Source: Rhodospirillales bacterium (GTDB taxonomy: Bacteria; Pseudomonadota; Alphaproteobacteria; Rhodospirillales; Defluviicoccaceae). From it: DNA of 64,000 bases. Shown here one piece after another: positions 1 through 11,374 of this stretch (position 1 is the stretch's first letter; each line of letters starts with the position of its first letter). Made by a program: the position numbers and the translations under genes. Below the pieces are notes generated by a model. The model was not told the origin of the DNA. It did not search any database and was given only the letters and a program-made list of their open reading frames with translations. The stretch lies in NCBI GenBank assembly GCA_016712595.1, contig JADJQT010000006.1, positions 1 to 64,000 of the forward strand, read 5' to 3'.

Positions 1-1139
1 AGGGGCAGCACCGCATGCGCATCGCCGATAACGGCATCGAGGAACTCAGAGCGGTTCGTCGATACCTGATCATCATCACCAAGCAGAACCTCTTTCGCGT
101 CGCCAGCCAGGCGCACCACCTTCGCCGACGCCTTCAACATGGCCGACGACGTGCTGCACTCGGGCGTGCGCGGCGTCACCGACCTGATGGTCATGCCCAG
201 CGATCAATCTCGACTTTGCTGATATCCGCTTTGGTGATAGGCGAAATGGGCAAGGCGATGATGGGTGCCGGCGAGGGCCACCGGCGGCAACGCGCCCTCG
301 ACGCGGCCGAGGCGGCGATCTCAACCCGCTGCTCGACGACGTCTCGATGAAGGGCGGCAGCACGGCGCCGCTGATCAACATCACCGGCTCAATGGACGCC
401 GACTCTGTTCGACGTCGACAGAAGCCGCCAACCGCGTCCGTTCCGAGGTCGATCCCGACGCGTTCATCATCTTCGGCTCGACGTTCGACGAGGCGATGGA
501 GAGTCGCATCCGCGTCTCCGTGAAGTGGCGACCGGCATGAACAGCATCGCCGCGGCGAAGCCGGATTCCGGCGACGAATGCTCCCGGCGGGGTGTCGTGC
601 GCAGTCTCAGCGAAGCGCGGCACCCGCAGGCGGCGCGCTCGCGCGAAGCGGTGCCGGTGAAGCGGTGGCAGGCCGTTTTGCGGGCGAGGAGGAGTGGTCT
701 GGCGACGGCGCCCGCCGCTGCCATGATCGTAGAGATGGAGCGCTGGCAGGGCGAGGCGGCAACCGCGTCACGTGAGCCGGTGTTCTACGCCACCCAGCGG
801 AAGCCGGGCAGGCATCAGGGCACGTTCGGCGCGCCGATTTCGGTCGCCCGCCCGGTTATCAGCGATGCTCGTCCGGCCGCGGATGTTTCTGCCCCTCAGG
901 CGCAGGACGGCGAGGTCAGCGCGGCAAGATAGCCAGCCTGTTGGCGCGCGTCATGGGCACGGCCGCGACGCGCCCGCACAAGCCGGAAGCGACGGAAAGC
1001 GACGAGGCAAGTCAGGCGCCCGCCAAGCGCCAGCCGCGGATGCAGGGCGGTGTCGGTACTCGAGGAACGGCTTCCGGCCTCGCAGGCCGAGGACGATCTT
1101 CTCGACATTCCGGCGTTCCTGCGCCGTCAGGCAAATTAA
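1..1139 (+). pseudogene. ftsZ: Degraded, 5'-truncated copy of ftsZ
   Basis: This is the 3' two-thirds or so of a cell division GTPase gene, cut by the window edge. It matches the intact ftsZ at 26700-28256 in order and length. The frame is broken repeatedly: the first disruption is about 50 bases in, where a conserved glutamate-rich stretch shifts frame, and a CCC run is shortened to CC soon after. The C-terminal peptide ending in RRQAN and its TAA stop at 1137-1139 can still be read. No functional FtsZ can be made from this copy as written. Confidence 0.9.
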
Positions 1140-1402
1140 GCGCGCTGTCTGCCGACGTTTCCCGTCTGCCGACGGCTCGGCGTCGGCAGCGGGCGGATGA
1201 TGGGCCCGCTAGGCGACGGCGGAAAGTGCCGTCAGACGCGGCGATGGAGGGCACCGCCGAAGGGCGGTGCTCTGTCGTTCGCTGCGGGGGAATACAGCGC
1301 GGACGGCGCAGCAAAATCGCGTCGGCGTCTTGCATCTGCGGCGCGCCGCGTGCTATAGTCCCGACCGAAGATAATCGTTCTCCCAGCAGTGGCTATTCGC
1401 CG

Positions 1403-2215
1403 ATGTTCGGTCTGGCTTCACCAGCCGCCGCAAAACCGCTTTGCTGCCTGTTCCGCGCTCGTCGCCGGGCTGCTGGCGCTAACCGCCTGCGGCACGACGG
1501 AGGAGCCTTACGTCGACGTTCGGTCGACGGGCTCTACAATCAGGCGATGGACCGGCTTGATGGGGTGACTACAAGAAGGCGAGAAAACGTTCGATGGGGT
1601 CGATCGCCAACATCCGTATTCGAGCTGGGCGACGAAGGCAGAGCTGATGTCTGCCTACGCGTCGTATCAGGCGAACGAGTGTAACGACGCGGTCAACGCC
1701 TGCGACCGCTATATCGAGCTTACCCAGCCAACCCCCGACGTTCCGTACGCCTACTACCTCAAGGGCCTCAGCTACTACGAGCGGATTTCCGACATCCATC
1801 GCGATCAGGAAATGACCGAACAGGCGAAGCGCGTGTTCGCCGAGCTTATCAGCCGCTATCCCGATAGCGAATATGCGCGCGATGCCCAGTTGAAGATCGA
1901 CCTGTGCAGCGATCACCTTGCCGGCGCGGAAATGGTCGTCGGTCACTACCAGGAGCGCGGCTTTCCAGCTCGCCTCGCTCAATCGCTTCCCGCACCGTTG
2001 TCGAGAAATATCAGTCGAGCGACCCACGTGCCGGAAGCCCTGCTGCATGACCGGGTCTATCGCGCGCTCCAGGATCGACGACGAGGCGCGCAAGACGGCG
2101 GCGGTCCTCGGCTTTGGCTTCCCGCAGTCGCAATGGTATGCCGACGCCTACGCTTCTCGTCGGCGGTGACGCGGGCAATGCATCAGCGCAACCGGTGGGG
2201 CCTCAGCCTCGGTGA
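1403..2215 (+). pseudogene. bamD: Degraded copy of bamD
   Basis: This is a broken copy of the outer-membrane assembly lipoprotein gene at 25608-26426. The start codon context (ATG then the codons for F-G-L-A-S) and the TGA stop at 2213-2215 are kept. The signal peptide region, the middle and the 3' part lie in different frames. The longest clean stretch, about 1647-1960, reads the TPR repeats in one frame. The intergenic G run upstream is 5 bases here but 14 in the intact copy. Confidence 0.88.
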
Positions 2216-2229
2216 GCAGGACGGGCAGC

Positions 2230-3881
2230 ATGCTGTCCTTCTTGTCGATCCGCGACGTCGTTCTCATCGATCGTCTCGATCTCGAGTTCCCGCCGGGCCT
2301 GTGCGCTCACCGGCGAGACCGGTGCCGGTAAATCGATTCTCCTCGATGCGCTCGGCCTCGGCCTCGGCGCCCGGGCGGACGCACGGCTGGTGCGTCATGG
2401 CGCCGCCCAGGCCTCGGTCAGCGCCCGCTTCGATTCGCCCCGGCACCCGGCCCGCCATGCTGGCCGAGCAGGGCTTCGAGGCCGAGGACGGTCTCTTGCT
2501 GCGCCGCGTGCTCACCGCCGACGGCCGCTCGCGCGCCTTCGTCAACGACCAGCCGGTCAGTATCTCGCTGCTGCGCCAGCTTGGCGAAAACCCTCGTCGA
2601 GATCCACGGTCAGTTCGACAATCAAAGGCTGCTCGGTCCCGCTGCCCACCGCGCGCTACTCGACGCGTTCGGGGTGATCGAGGCGAGGCCGCCGCCTGCG
2701 CTGCCCGCCTGGCGGACATGGCGCGCCGCGTCGGAGGCACGCGCCGGTGCCGAGGCGGACCTCGAGCAGGCGCGGCGGGACGAACTATCTCCGCCATGCC
2801 TTGGGCGAGCTGGGCGAGCTTGCCCCGCAGGCGGGCGAGGAAGAGGAACTCGCCCGCCGCCGGGCGCTGCTGATGAATGCCGAGAAGCTGATCCAGGCGA
2901 TCGCCGATGCGATCGCCGCGCTCGAGTGACGCCGGGCGCGGGTCGTCGTCGGCTTGCGCTCGGCGCTCCGCCACGTCCAGCGCGCAGCCCAGGAGAGTTC
3001 GACGGTCGTCTCGATGACGCGGAAGCCGCGCTCGATCGGGCGCTGAGCGAGGCGATCGAGGCCCAGGCTTTGCTCGAGCGGGTACAATCGTCGGCCGATC
3101 TCGATCCGCGCGAGCTGGAACGGATCGAGAGCGGCTGTTCGCCCTGCGGCCGCTGGCCCTAAGCATGGCGTTGCCGTCCGACGCCCTCGCTCAATTGCAA
3201 CAGGACCTCGCCGCGCGCGTCGGCGCGCCTGGAAGACGGCGAGGCGGTTCTGGCGCATCGCTGCGACGCGACGAGGCAAGGCGGCGGAGCAGTTCCGCGC
3301 CGCGGCGCAAGCGCTGAGCACCCGCAGGCTGCCGCCGCCGTGCACGCTGATGCCGCCGTTTGTGGTGAGCTGGAACCGCTGCGCCTCGGCCGCGCCCGCT
3401 TCGTCACCGCGTCGAGCCGCTCGAAGAGCGCGACTGGGAGCGCCAGCCAGGACCGGGTGGCCTTCGAGGTGGCAGCCGGGCACACCGCCCGGCCCGATCG
3501 CCCGCATCGCCTCGGGCGGCAAGCTCGCGCGGTTTACGCTGGCGCTCAGGTGGTGCTCGCCAGCGCCGATCCGGTGCCGACCTTGATCTTCGATGGGGTC
3601 GACGCCGGCGTCCGCAGCACTGTCACTCGCGACGGTCGGCGAGTGCCTCGCCCGGCGCTCAGGCGGGACGTCAGGTCCTCGTGGTCACCCTCGCCGCGGG
3701 TGGCGGCGCGGCGATCACTGGTGGCGCATCGTCAAGACCGTTGCCGGCGAGCAGACGCGCACCTGCGTCGATGTCCTCGACGGCCGGGCCGCACCGAGGA
3801 GATCGCCCGCATGCTCGCCGGCGCGAAGATCACCGACGAGGCACGGGCCGCCGCCGAAAGCCTGCTCGCCGGCTCGCCGGC

Positions 3882-3884
<3 letters not shown>
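2230..3884 (+). pseudogene. recN: Degraded copy of recN
   Basis: This is a broken copy of the DNA repair ATPase gene at 23917-25593. The start region (M-L-S-F-L-S-I-R) and the coding remnant of the Walker A region are recognisable, but the reading frame changes many times. The in-frame TGA that overlaps the ligA start in the intact copy reads TGG here. The sequence supports only a non-functional remnant. Confidence 0.88.
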
Positions 3885-5965
<2,081 letters not shown>

Positions 5966-6078
5966 GGCGGATAGCAAGCTCTGCGGCGCGACTGGCCGAG
6001 TCTGCTTTATCCCAGGAGGGTCGATTCAGCCCTTCTTGTGAGGAAGGTCCGCTATCTGCTCATCTGCGAGCGTGGTAG

Positions 6079-6138
6079 GTCGGAATAGCCCACTTGGGCG
6101 TATTCCGACGCAGGTTCCAAATACGCCCAAGTGGGCTA
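6079..6138. repeat. REP-like nested hairpin element
   Basis: Positions 6079-6109 form a hairpin with 9-bp arms (GTCGGAATA / TATTCCGAC) enclosing an inner GCCCA / TGGGC stem. Positions 6120-6138 repeat 19 bases of it (6086-6104) in perfect inverted orientation, so a larger alternative hairpin with a 15-base loop can also form. The GTCGGAATA...TATTCCGAC layout resembles proteobacterial REP elements (family knowledge). It sits 65 bases after the end of the inverted duplication. I see no second copy in this window. Confidence 0.7.
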
Positions 6139-6207
6139 CCGCGCTTCATTCGGCAATGATCAATGGCGAGATGTAACACCGCTTGTGCGTGAAGACAAGG
6201 CTCGTGA

Positions 6208-7654
6208 ATGGCAGATGTGAGTGAGAAGTTGGCGTCGAAATTCGTAAAGGCGCGCCGCTACGCCAATTTTGGCGCTTGCGTTAACAAGGTTTGTGTAAGA
6301 GGTTTTAGGGGAATTAAATGCGATATGGAATTCGAATATCCAGTTACTGCGATAACTGGATTAAATGGTGCAGGTAAGAGCACGATCGGCCAGCTTCTTT
6401 TATGTGCGCACAAGAACCTCTCAACCGCAGAAGATTACAAGAGGTTCTATGTCAAAGATTTTTTTCCTGTATCAGTGGCGGACCCGAAGCCATTTGAAGA
6501 TAACTCCAGTGTAGAGTATCGCTATCAAACAAATACCCCCAGCGAAGATCAAGCTCTCACACGGTAAGCCGGGCCGCAAAGGAATGGAGCGGATACAAGC
6601 GACAACCCGAAAAAGCCTCAATTTACGTCGGGCTCACGTTCTATCTACCCAAGGTGGAGCGGAGAGACCTAACGATATACAGCGCCAAGCAGATTACCCT
6701 TTCAGAAAGAGCAGAAGTGGAAGATGGGAAGAAGTGGGCGTCGAGTATACTCGGCAATAACTATGACGAGGTTTTCTTTCAGGGAGTAGAAAGCGCCACA
6801 CGTAAGGCCGAGCTTGGAATGGCGCGACGGCTCTATGCCGTATATTCTGAGAACAACATGGGATTCGGGGAAGGGCGTGTTATCCATACGATCCGTCTCC
6901 TTGAGAGTTGCCCTGTTCAGTCCCTAGTTATCCTGGAGGAGCCTGAAACCAGCCTCCATGAGTTCGCCCAATATGAGTTTACAAAATATCTGATGGACGT
7001 CAGCTTTCGGCGTGGCCATCAAGTTATATTCTCAACTCATTCCTCGGCGATGATCCGCGCATTGCCCCCCGAAGGGCGAAAGATGCTTGCGCGCGACAGA
7101 GATGGCGTCAAAGTATATGACCGCCTATCGTCAATCCATCTGCGCAATACCCTGACTGAAGGGAACGACGGCCACCTGATTGTTTGCGTTGAAGATACTT
7201 TTTGCTCAATCTTCTTGGGGAGATAATCAAAATGAAACGTCCGTCTCTTCTGAGGCGGACAAAGGTACTACCATTCGGTGACGCAGAGGCAGCCAAGGGC
7301 GCTGTGACCATTTTACGAAAAAGCGGTGTTAAAGCTATTGGCGTACGAGATGGGGATCAACCGGAATTGGATGCGGAAAAGATATACCGCCTTCCAGGTT
7401 CTATTGCCCCGGAAAAACTGGTATTCCTCTCCGATCAAGGAAAGGCGGAACTCCTGAAAAGTTATGAATTCGACCTCGATCAACGCCTTACCGCCCATCC
7501 AGAGACGAACCATCACGACTACTCAAGAGAGGCGGCTAAGGTGACTGGATCATCCAGGGAGGTGCTTGAAGCAGACTGCATCAGGGCGTTCTTGCAAGCG
7601 CAGCCCGATGATTGGGGCGCCACACTCGTGGAAAGAATAGAGGCTGAGGCCTAA
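6208..7654 (+). pseudogene. OLD-family ATPase/TOPRIM nuclease-like gene with two frame breaks
   Basis: Reading through two one-base gaps gives a protein of about 480 residues. Part one (6208-6567) has the ABC-type Walker A motif GLNGAGKST near residue 52. Part two (in frame to about 7216) has Walker B LVILEEPETSLHE and the switch histidine in FSTHSSAMI. It then enters a TOPRIM-like start (VED...FL), completed in part three by GEII and VRDGDQPE. Restoring one G near 6563 (CGG to CGGG) and one near 7216 (GGGG to GGGGG) joins the parts with good family agreement. OLD-family proteins are ATP-dependent nucleases, some acting in phage defence (for example GajA of Gabija). No helicase partner lies next to it. 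The gene is clearly more AT-rich than its surroundings, which suggests horizontal gain. The breaks may be real mutations or sequencing errors. Confidence 0.8.
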
Positions 7655-7892
7655 CCAACCGAGGGCTTTTCCCTCGTTGAGACCTCTGCCACGACAACCC
7701 TCCCCCCGGTCTCGGGTCTTCCGGCCTACGGGTCTTTGGACGCTCCCGACTGCATTGCAGACACAGCCAGCGTCCGCTTCACGCCATCGGCGATCGTCGC
7801 TATTGGCGACGAACTGCCGCTCCAGGACGTGATGATCCCCGCCGTGGCTGGGTGCTTGCTTGCGGGGGCGAAGGTGGGCCACTCTGCACCTA

Positions 7893-9068
7893 ATGATCGG
7901 TGATCCTGAGATTGACTTTCCTGACCTCGCCAGCCAGCACTGGCTGAACTGCGCGCATCAGGGCCCGCTGCCGGCGTGCGCGCGGGCGGTGGCCGAAGAG
8001 GCGGTGCGCTGGAAGGCGCAGCCGTGGGAGCTGACCTCCGCGCGGTTTGCGGGCGTGCCGGCGCGGCTCAAGGCGGCGATCGGCCGGCTGATCGGAGCGG
8101 CGCCCGAGGAGGTCATCCTCGCCAACGGCGCCTCCTACGGCCTTCATCTCCTCGCCAACGGCATCCCCTGGCAGGCGGGTGACGAGGTGCTGGCGATGGA
8201 GGGGGATTTTCCCACCGACATCCTGCCGTGGACCGGGCTCGAACCGCGCGGCGTCACCCTAAGGCTGCTCGCCCCGCGCGGCCGCGTGCTCGATGCCGGG
8301 GAGATCGCCGCGGCGATCGGCCCGCGCACCCGGCTGTTGTGCCTGACCTTCGTGCACTCGTTCTCGGGCTGGGCGATCGACCTTGCCGCGATCGGCGCTG
8401 TCTGCCGGGAGCGCGGCGTGCTGTTCGTGGTCAACGCCTCGCAGGCGCTGGGCGCCCGGCCGTTCGACGTTGGCAGCGCGCCGGTCGATGCGGTGGTCTC
8501 GGTCGGCTGGAAGTGGCTGTGCGGACCCTACGCCACCGGCTTCTGCTGGATGCGCCCGGAGCTTCTCGGCCAGCTCACCTACAACCAGAACTACTGGCTG
8601 TCGGTGCTGAGCGCCGAGGACCTCGGCCGCGAAGTCCTCGACCTTATTACCCCGCGCGGCGATCCCGGGGCGCGACGCTACGACATCTTCGCCACCGCCA
8701 ATTTTTTCAACTTCGTACCATGGACGGCGGCGATCGAATTTCTGCTCGAACGCGGGATCGAAGCGGTCGCCGCCCACGACCAGCGTCTGGTCCAGCGGTT
8801 GATCGACGGCCTCGATGGCGATCGCTACCGGCTGCTCAGCCCGCGGGCCGGCCCCCAGCGCAGCACGCTGGTGTTCATCGCTCCCCACGAGCGGGCGCAG
8901 ACCCGCGCCATCGCCGATGCGCTCGCGGGCGCGCGCGTGCACGTCGCGGTGCGCGCCGGCGCCCTGCGCCTTGCTCCGCACCTTTACAACACCGAGGCCG
9001 ACATCGACGCGGCGCTGGCGGTCCTGAACGATCACTCAGCCGGCGGCGAGGGAGAGCAGCGCCCATAG
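7893..9068 (+). CDS. Class V aminotransferase family protein (PLP-dependent)
   Basis: This is a 391-residue fold-type I PLP enzyme of the cysteine desulfurase/isopenicillin-epimerase-like class. It shows a conserved N-terminal N-x-A-x-x-G-P-L-P stretch and a nucleotide-like loop NGASYGLH. The PLP-lysine region is VVSVGWKWLCGPYATGF, with K at about residue 208, followed by the family's small C-terminal domain. The substrate cannot be told from sequence. The start chosen is the ATG at 7893, because the upstream in-frame codons have no family resemblance; there is no strong Shine-Dalgarno. The 3' end overlaps the convergent DUF92 gene by 33 bases. Confidence 0.85.
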   Translation: MIGDPEIDFPDLASQHWLNCAHQGPLPACARAVAEEAVRWKAQPWELTSARFAGVPARLKAAIGRLIGAAPEEVILANGASYGLHLLANGIPWQAGDEVLAMEGDFPTDILPWTGLEPRGVTLRLLAPRGRVLDAGEIAAAIGPRTRLLCLTFVHSFSGWAIDLAAIGAVCRERGVLFVVNASQALGARPFDVGSAPVDAVVSVGWKWLCGPYATGFCWMRPELLGQLTYNQNYWLSVLSAEDLGREVLDLITPRGDPGARRYDIFATANFFNFVPWTAAIEFLLERGIEAVAAHDQRLVQRLIDGLDGDRYRLLSPRAGPQRSTLVFIAPHERAQTRAIADALAGARVHVAVRAGALRLAPHLYNTEADIDAALAVLNDHSAGGEGEQRP

Positions 9069-9851
9069 GCCGAGGCCGGCCAGCGCGCCGCAAAGTGCGG
9101 CGACGGCGTTGACCACGTCGTTGTCGATGGCGGGATGGCCGCGGATCAGTGTGCTCGGCCCGCCGCAGTGGCGCGGCGTCTCGTTGCGTTCCCCGCAGAT
9201 GCGGCAGGCGTAGAGCGCCTGCGCCGAGGCACCGAGCGCGCTGTCGGCGAGTGAGCCGAGCAGCCCGGCGCCGGCGCCGATCGCCGTCCATCGCAGCGGC
9301 GCGCCGGCGGTGAGGCCCGCGCACAATCCGATCGCCGCGCCGCCGAGCAGGCTGGCGACGGTGCCGAGCGCGGTGATGCCGCCGGAGAGCCCCACCTCGA
9401 TGCGCCGGCCGGTGAGGATCGAGCGCGGTGCCTGCCGGCTCAGCGTGCCGATTTCGCTCGCCCAGGTATCGGCGGTTACCGCCGCCAATGTCCCGACCAA
9501 GGCCGCTCCCCACCCGGGCCAGGGCAGGAGGGCGCCGGCCAGCGCGAGCGCGGCGGCGAGGCCGCCATTGGCGAGGACCTGCGCGGCGTCGCGGCGGTCG
9601 CCCTTGACGGCTTTTTCCGCCGCCCGCCGTTTGCTTGGCGCGGAGAGGCGGCCCAGCAGGGTTGAGGAAACGAAGAAGAAGACGAGCAACAATCCGGCGG
9701 CAAAACCGCCGGCGCAGAACACCAGCGCACCAACGGCAGTGGCGGCGACGGCTCCCGAATTCGAAAGGGAACCGCGCCGCCAGGCGATCGCGGCGATGGC
9801 GATGGCGATGGCGACGCCCAGCGCCGCGCTCAGGTCAGCCGGTGCCGACAT
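9036..9851 (-). CDS. DUF92 family integral membrane protein
   Basis: The 271-residue, strongly hydrophobic protein has about six to seven predicted membrane segments. It carries the family's conserved stretches R-R-G-S-L-S-x-S-G, a central V-T-A-D-T-W-A-S-E-I-G and a later L-S-G-G-I-T-A-L-G-T. The family (TIGR00297/DUF92) includes plant VTE6, a phytyl-phosphate kinase, so a prenyl-phosphate kinase role is possible but not shown here. A short Cys pair (C-R-I-C-G near residue 215) is present. No Shine-Dalgarno is visible before the ATG. A 15-bp tandem repeat occupies the short gap upstream, which separates the gene from ridA. Confidence 0.85.
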   Translation of the reverse strand: MSAPADLSAALGVAIAIAIAAIAWRRGSLSNSGAVAATAVGALVFCAGGFAAGLLLVFFFVSSTLLGRLSAPSKRRAAEKAVKGDRRDAAQVLANGGLAAALALAGALLPWPGWGAALVGTLAAVTADTWASEIGTLSRQAPRSILTGRRIEVGLSGGITALGTVASLLGGAAIGLCAGLTAGAPLRWTAIGAGAGLLGSLADSALGASAQALYACRICGERNETPRHCGGPSTLIRGHPAIDNDVVNAVAALCGALAGLGLWALLSLAAG

Positions 9852-9854
9852 CGG

Positions 9855-9893
9855 CCGGTGTGAGGTTTGCCGGTGTGAGGTTTGCCGGTGTGA
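9855..9893. repeat. 15-bp tandem repeat, 2.6 copies
   Basis: The unit CCGGTGTGAGGTTTG occurs at 9855-9869 and 9870-9884, with a partial third copy to 9893. It fills the 51-base gap between the ridA-family stop and the DUF92 start, where a ribosome binding site would be expected. No protein or binding role is evident. Confidence 0.9.
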
Positions 9894-9902
9894 TTTTTAT
9901 CG

Positions 9903-10370
9903 TCAGGCGACCTCGAACATCGCTTCGATTTCGACGGCGGCGTTCAGCGGCAGGGATGATGCGCCGACGGCGAAACGCGCGTGGCGCCCCGCCGGGCCGA
10001 AGACCTCGACCATGAGTTCGGAGGCGCCGTTGATCACCTTGGGGTGATCGCTAAAGCCGGGGCCGGCCTGCACGAAACCGCCGAGGCGGATGACCCGCCG
10101 CACCCGGTCGAGATCGCCGTCGCAGGCTGCCCGGGCCTGAGCCAGCAGATTGAGACCGCACAGGCGCGCGGCCGCCGACCCCGCCTCGACGCTGACCTCC
10201 GTGCCGATGCGCCCGCAGCAGGCCACGCTGCCGTCTTCGATCGGCAATTGACCCGAGACGATCAACTGACTGCCGACAAATACGAACGGGAGGTACGATC
10301 CCGCCGGTGACGCAGCCGTTGGTAGAACGATGCCCAATTGCGCCAGTCGTTCATCGATTTTCGCGCGCAT
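9903..10370 (-). CDS. RidA/YjgF family protein
   Basis: This 155-residue protein has the YjgF/YER057c/UK114 fold signatures: V-S-G-Q-L-P near residue 37, a G-L-N-L-L-A-Q-A helix, and V-E-I-E-A-M-F-E-V-A at the C terminus. RidA proteins hydrolyse reactive enamine/imine intermediates released by PLP enzymes. It belongs to the longer branch with an N-terminal extension (I-D-E-R-L-A-Q-L-G-I-V-L-P), often annotated only as RidA family, so deaminase activity is not assured. It lies 50 bases downstream of aroE on the same strand and is probably co-transcribed with it. Confidence 0.88.
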   Translation of the reverse strand: MRAKIDERLAQLGIVLPTAASPAGSYLPFVFVGSQLIVSGQLPIEDGSVACCGRIGTEVSVEAGSAAARLCGLNLLAQARAACDGDLDRVRRVIRLGGFVQAGPGFSDHPKVINGASELMVEVFGPAGRHARFAVGASSLPLNAAVEIEAMFEVA

Positions 10371-10420
10371 TCTTGCCCCATCACTGTCCGATCTCGTCGT
10401 GCGGTTAAATCACCTCGTTT

Positions 10421-11251
10421 CTATGTGGTCTCTGCCATCGCCGTGCAAAGGGCCCGTTCCAGAATTGCGAGATCGGGCGTCCTGCCGGTGTAGAGCTCGA
10501 ACTGGCACGCCGCCTGGTGAAGCTGCATGCGGAGTCCGGGAATCGTCCTGCATCCGGCCGCTTCGGCGTCGCAAAGAAGCTTCGTGCGGATCGGCATCGG
10601 TACCGCATCGAACACGATCGTCTGCGGGCGCAGCGCCGTCGGCGGGATCAGCGATGAGGTAGGATCATGAAAGCCGACGGGCGTCGCGTGGGCGATCAGA
10701 TCGAACGGCTGCGTCGTTTCCGGCATCGTCGCCAGGGCCGCTGGCGCGCCGGCGAATTCGCCGCCCATCTGCAGGGCGAGGGCGCGGCCGGCGGCCTCGT
10801 TGCGATTGAAGACGCTCACCGTGCAGCCGGCGTGCTTCAGTCCCCAGGCGATGGCGCGCGCACCGCCACCGGCACCGACGACGGCGGCGGTGCGTCCGGC
10901 GGGCTCGAAGACCTCGCGAAACGCGCGCAAGGCGCCGATCCAGTCAACGTTGTGGCCGGTCAGCCGCCCGTCGTCGTTGACCACGGTATTGACCGCGCCG
11001 ATTGCCCGCGCCTCGTCGGTGAGTGCGTCGAGAAACGCAGCGATGCGCAGCTTGTGCGGCATGGTCACGCCAAGACCGCGTATTCCGAGCGCGCGCATCG
11101 CCGCCATCGCGCCGGCGGTGTCCTCGGTGCCGAAGGCGACGTAGACGTAATCGAGGCCGAGCGCCCGGTAGGCGGCGGTGTGCATGGCGACGCCGAAACG
11201 GCCCGGACGACCAGCGATCGAGCCGCAGACAACAGGCCGACAGCTTGGCAC
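10421..11251 (-). CDS. aroE: Shikimate dehydrogenase
   Basis: AroE reduces 3-dehydroshikimate to shikimate with NADPH in chorismate biosynthesis. The 276-residue protein shows the substrate motif V-T-M-P-H-K with catalytic lysine, the A-I-G-A-V-N-T-V-V segment, T-G-H-N-V-D-W-I-G, the Rossmann loop G-A-G-G-G-A-R-A, and the N-R-N cofactor-2'-phosphate motif. The N-terminal S-L-S-P substrate motif seen in typical AroE is diverged here to G-R-F-G-V-A-M-H. The start chosen is a GTG at 11251, with GGGGAG upstream and a length normal for the family. The reading frame stays open far upstream, but that part is antisense to the next gene. Confidence 0.88.
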   Translation of the reverse strand: MPSCRPVVCGSIAGRPGRFGVAMHTAAYRALGLDYVYVAFGTEDTAGAMAAMRALGIRGLGVTMPHKLRIAAFLDALTDEARAIGAVNTVVNDDGRLTGHNVDWIGALRAFREVFEPAGRTAAVVGAGGGARAIAWGLKHAGCTVSVFNRNEAAGRALALQMGGEFAGAPAALATMPETTQPFDLIAHATPVGFHDPTSSLIPPTALRPQTIVFDAVPMPIRTKLLCDAEAAGCRTIPGLRMQLHQAACQFELYTGRTPDLAILERALCTAMAETT

Positions 11252-11374
11252 GGTGCGATATTCTCCCCAGCTGCGAAGAACTATGATCGCACGTCGCCGT
11301 TCCGGCAAGAGTCGGGCACACCGTCGCGCGATACCGAGGCTGAGATTGGGACCGAAATTAAGGAGAAATCGTCC

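Noticed and set aside
6208..7654. Gabija or retron-type defence operon
   Set aside because: No UvrD-like helicase, reverse transcriptase or other partner gene is next to the OLD-like gene; only the single ATPase/TOPRIM protein is present.
7655..7892. Possible gene fragment upstream of the aminotransferase
   Set aside because: A short rightward frame (V-R-F-T-P-S-A-I-V-A-I-G-D-E-L) vaguely resembles a molybdopterin-binding domain start, but it is too short and unsupported to call.
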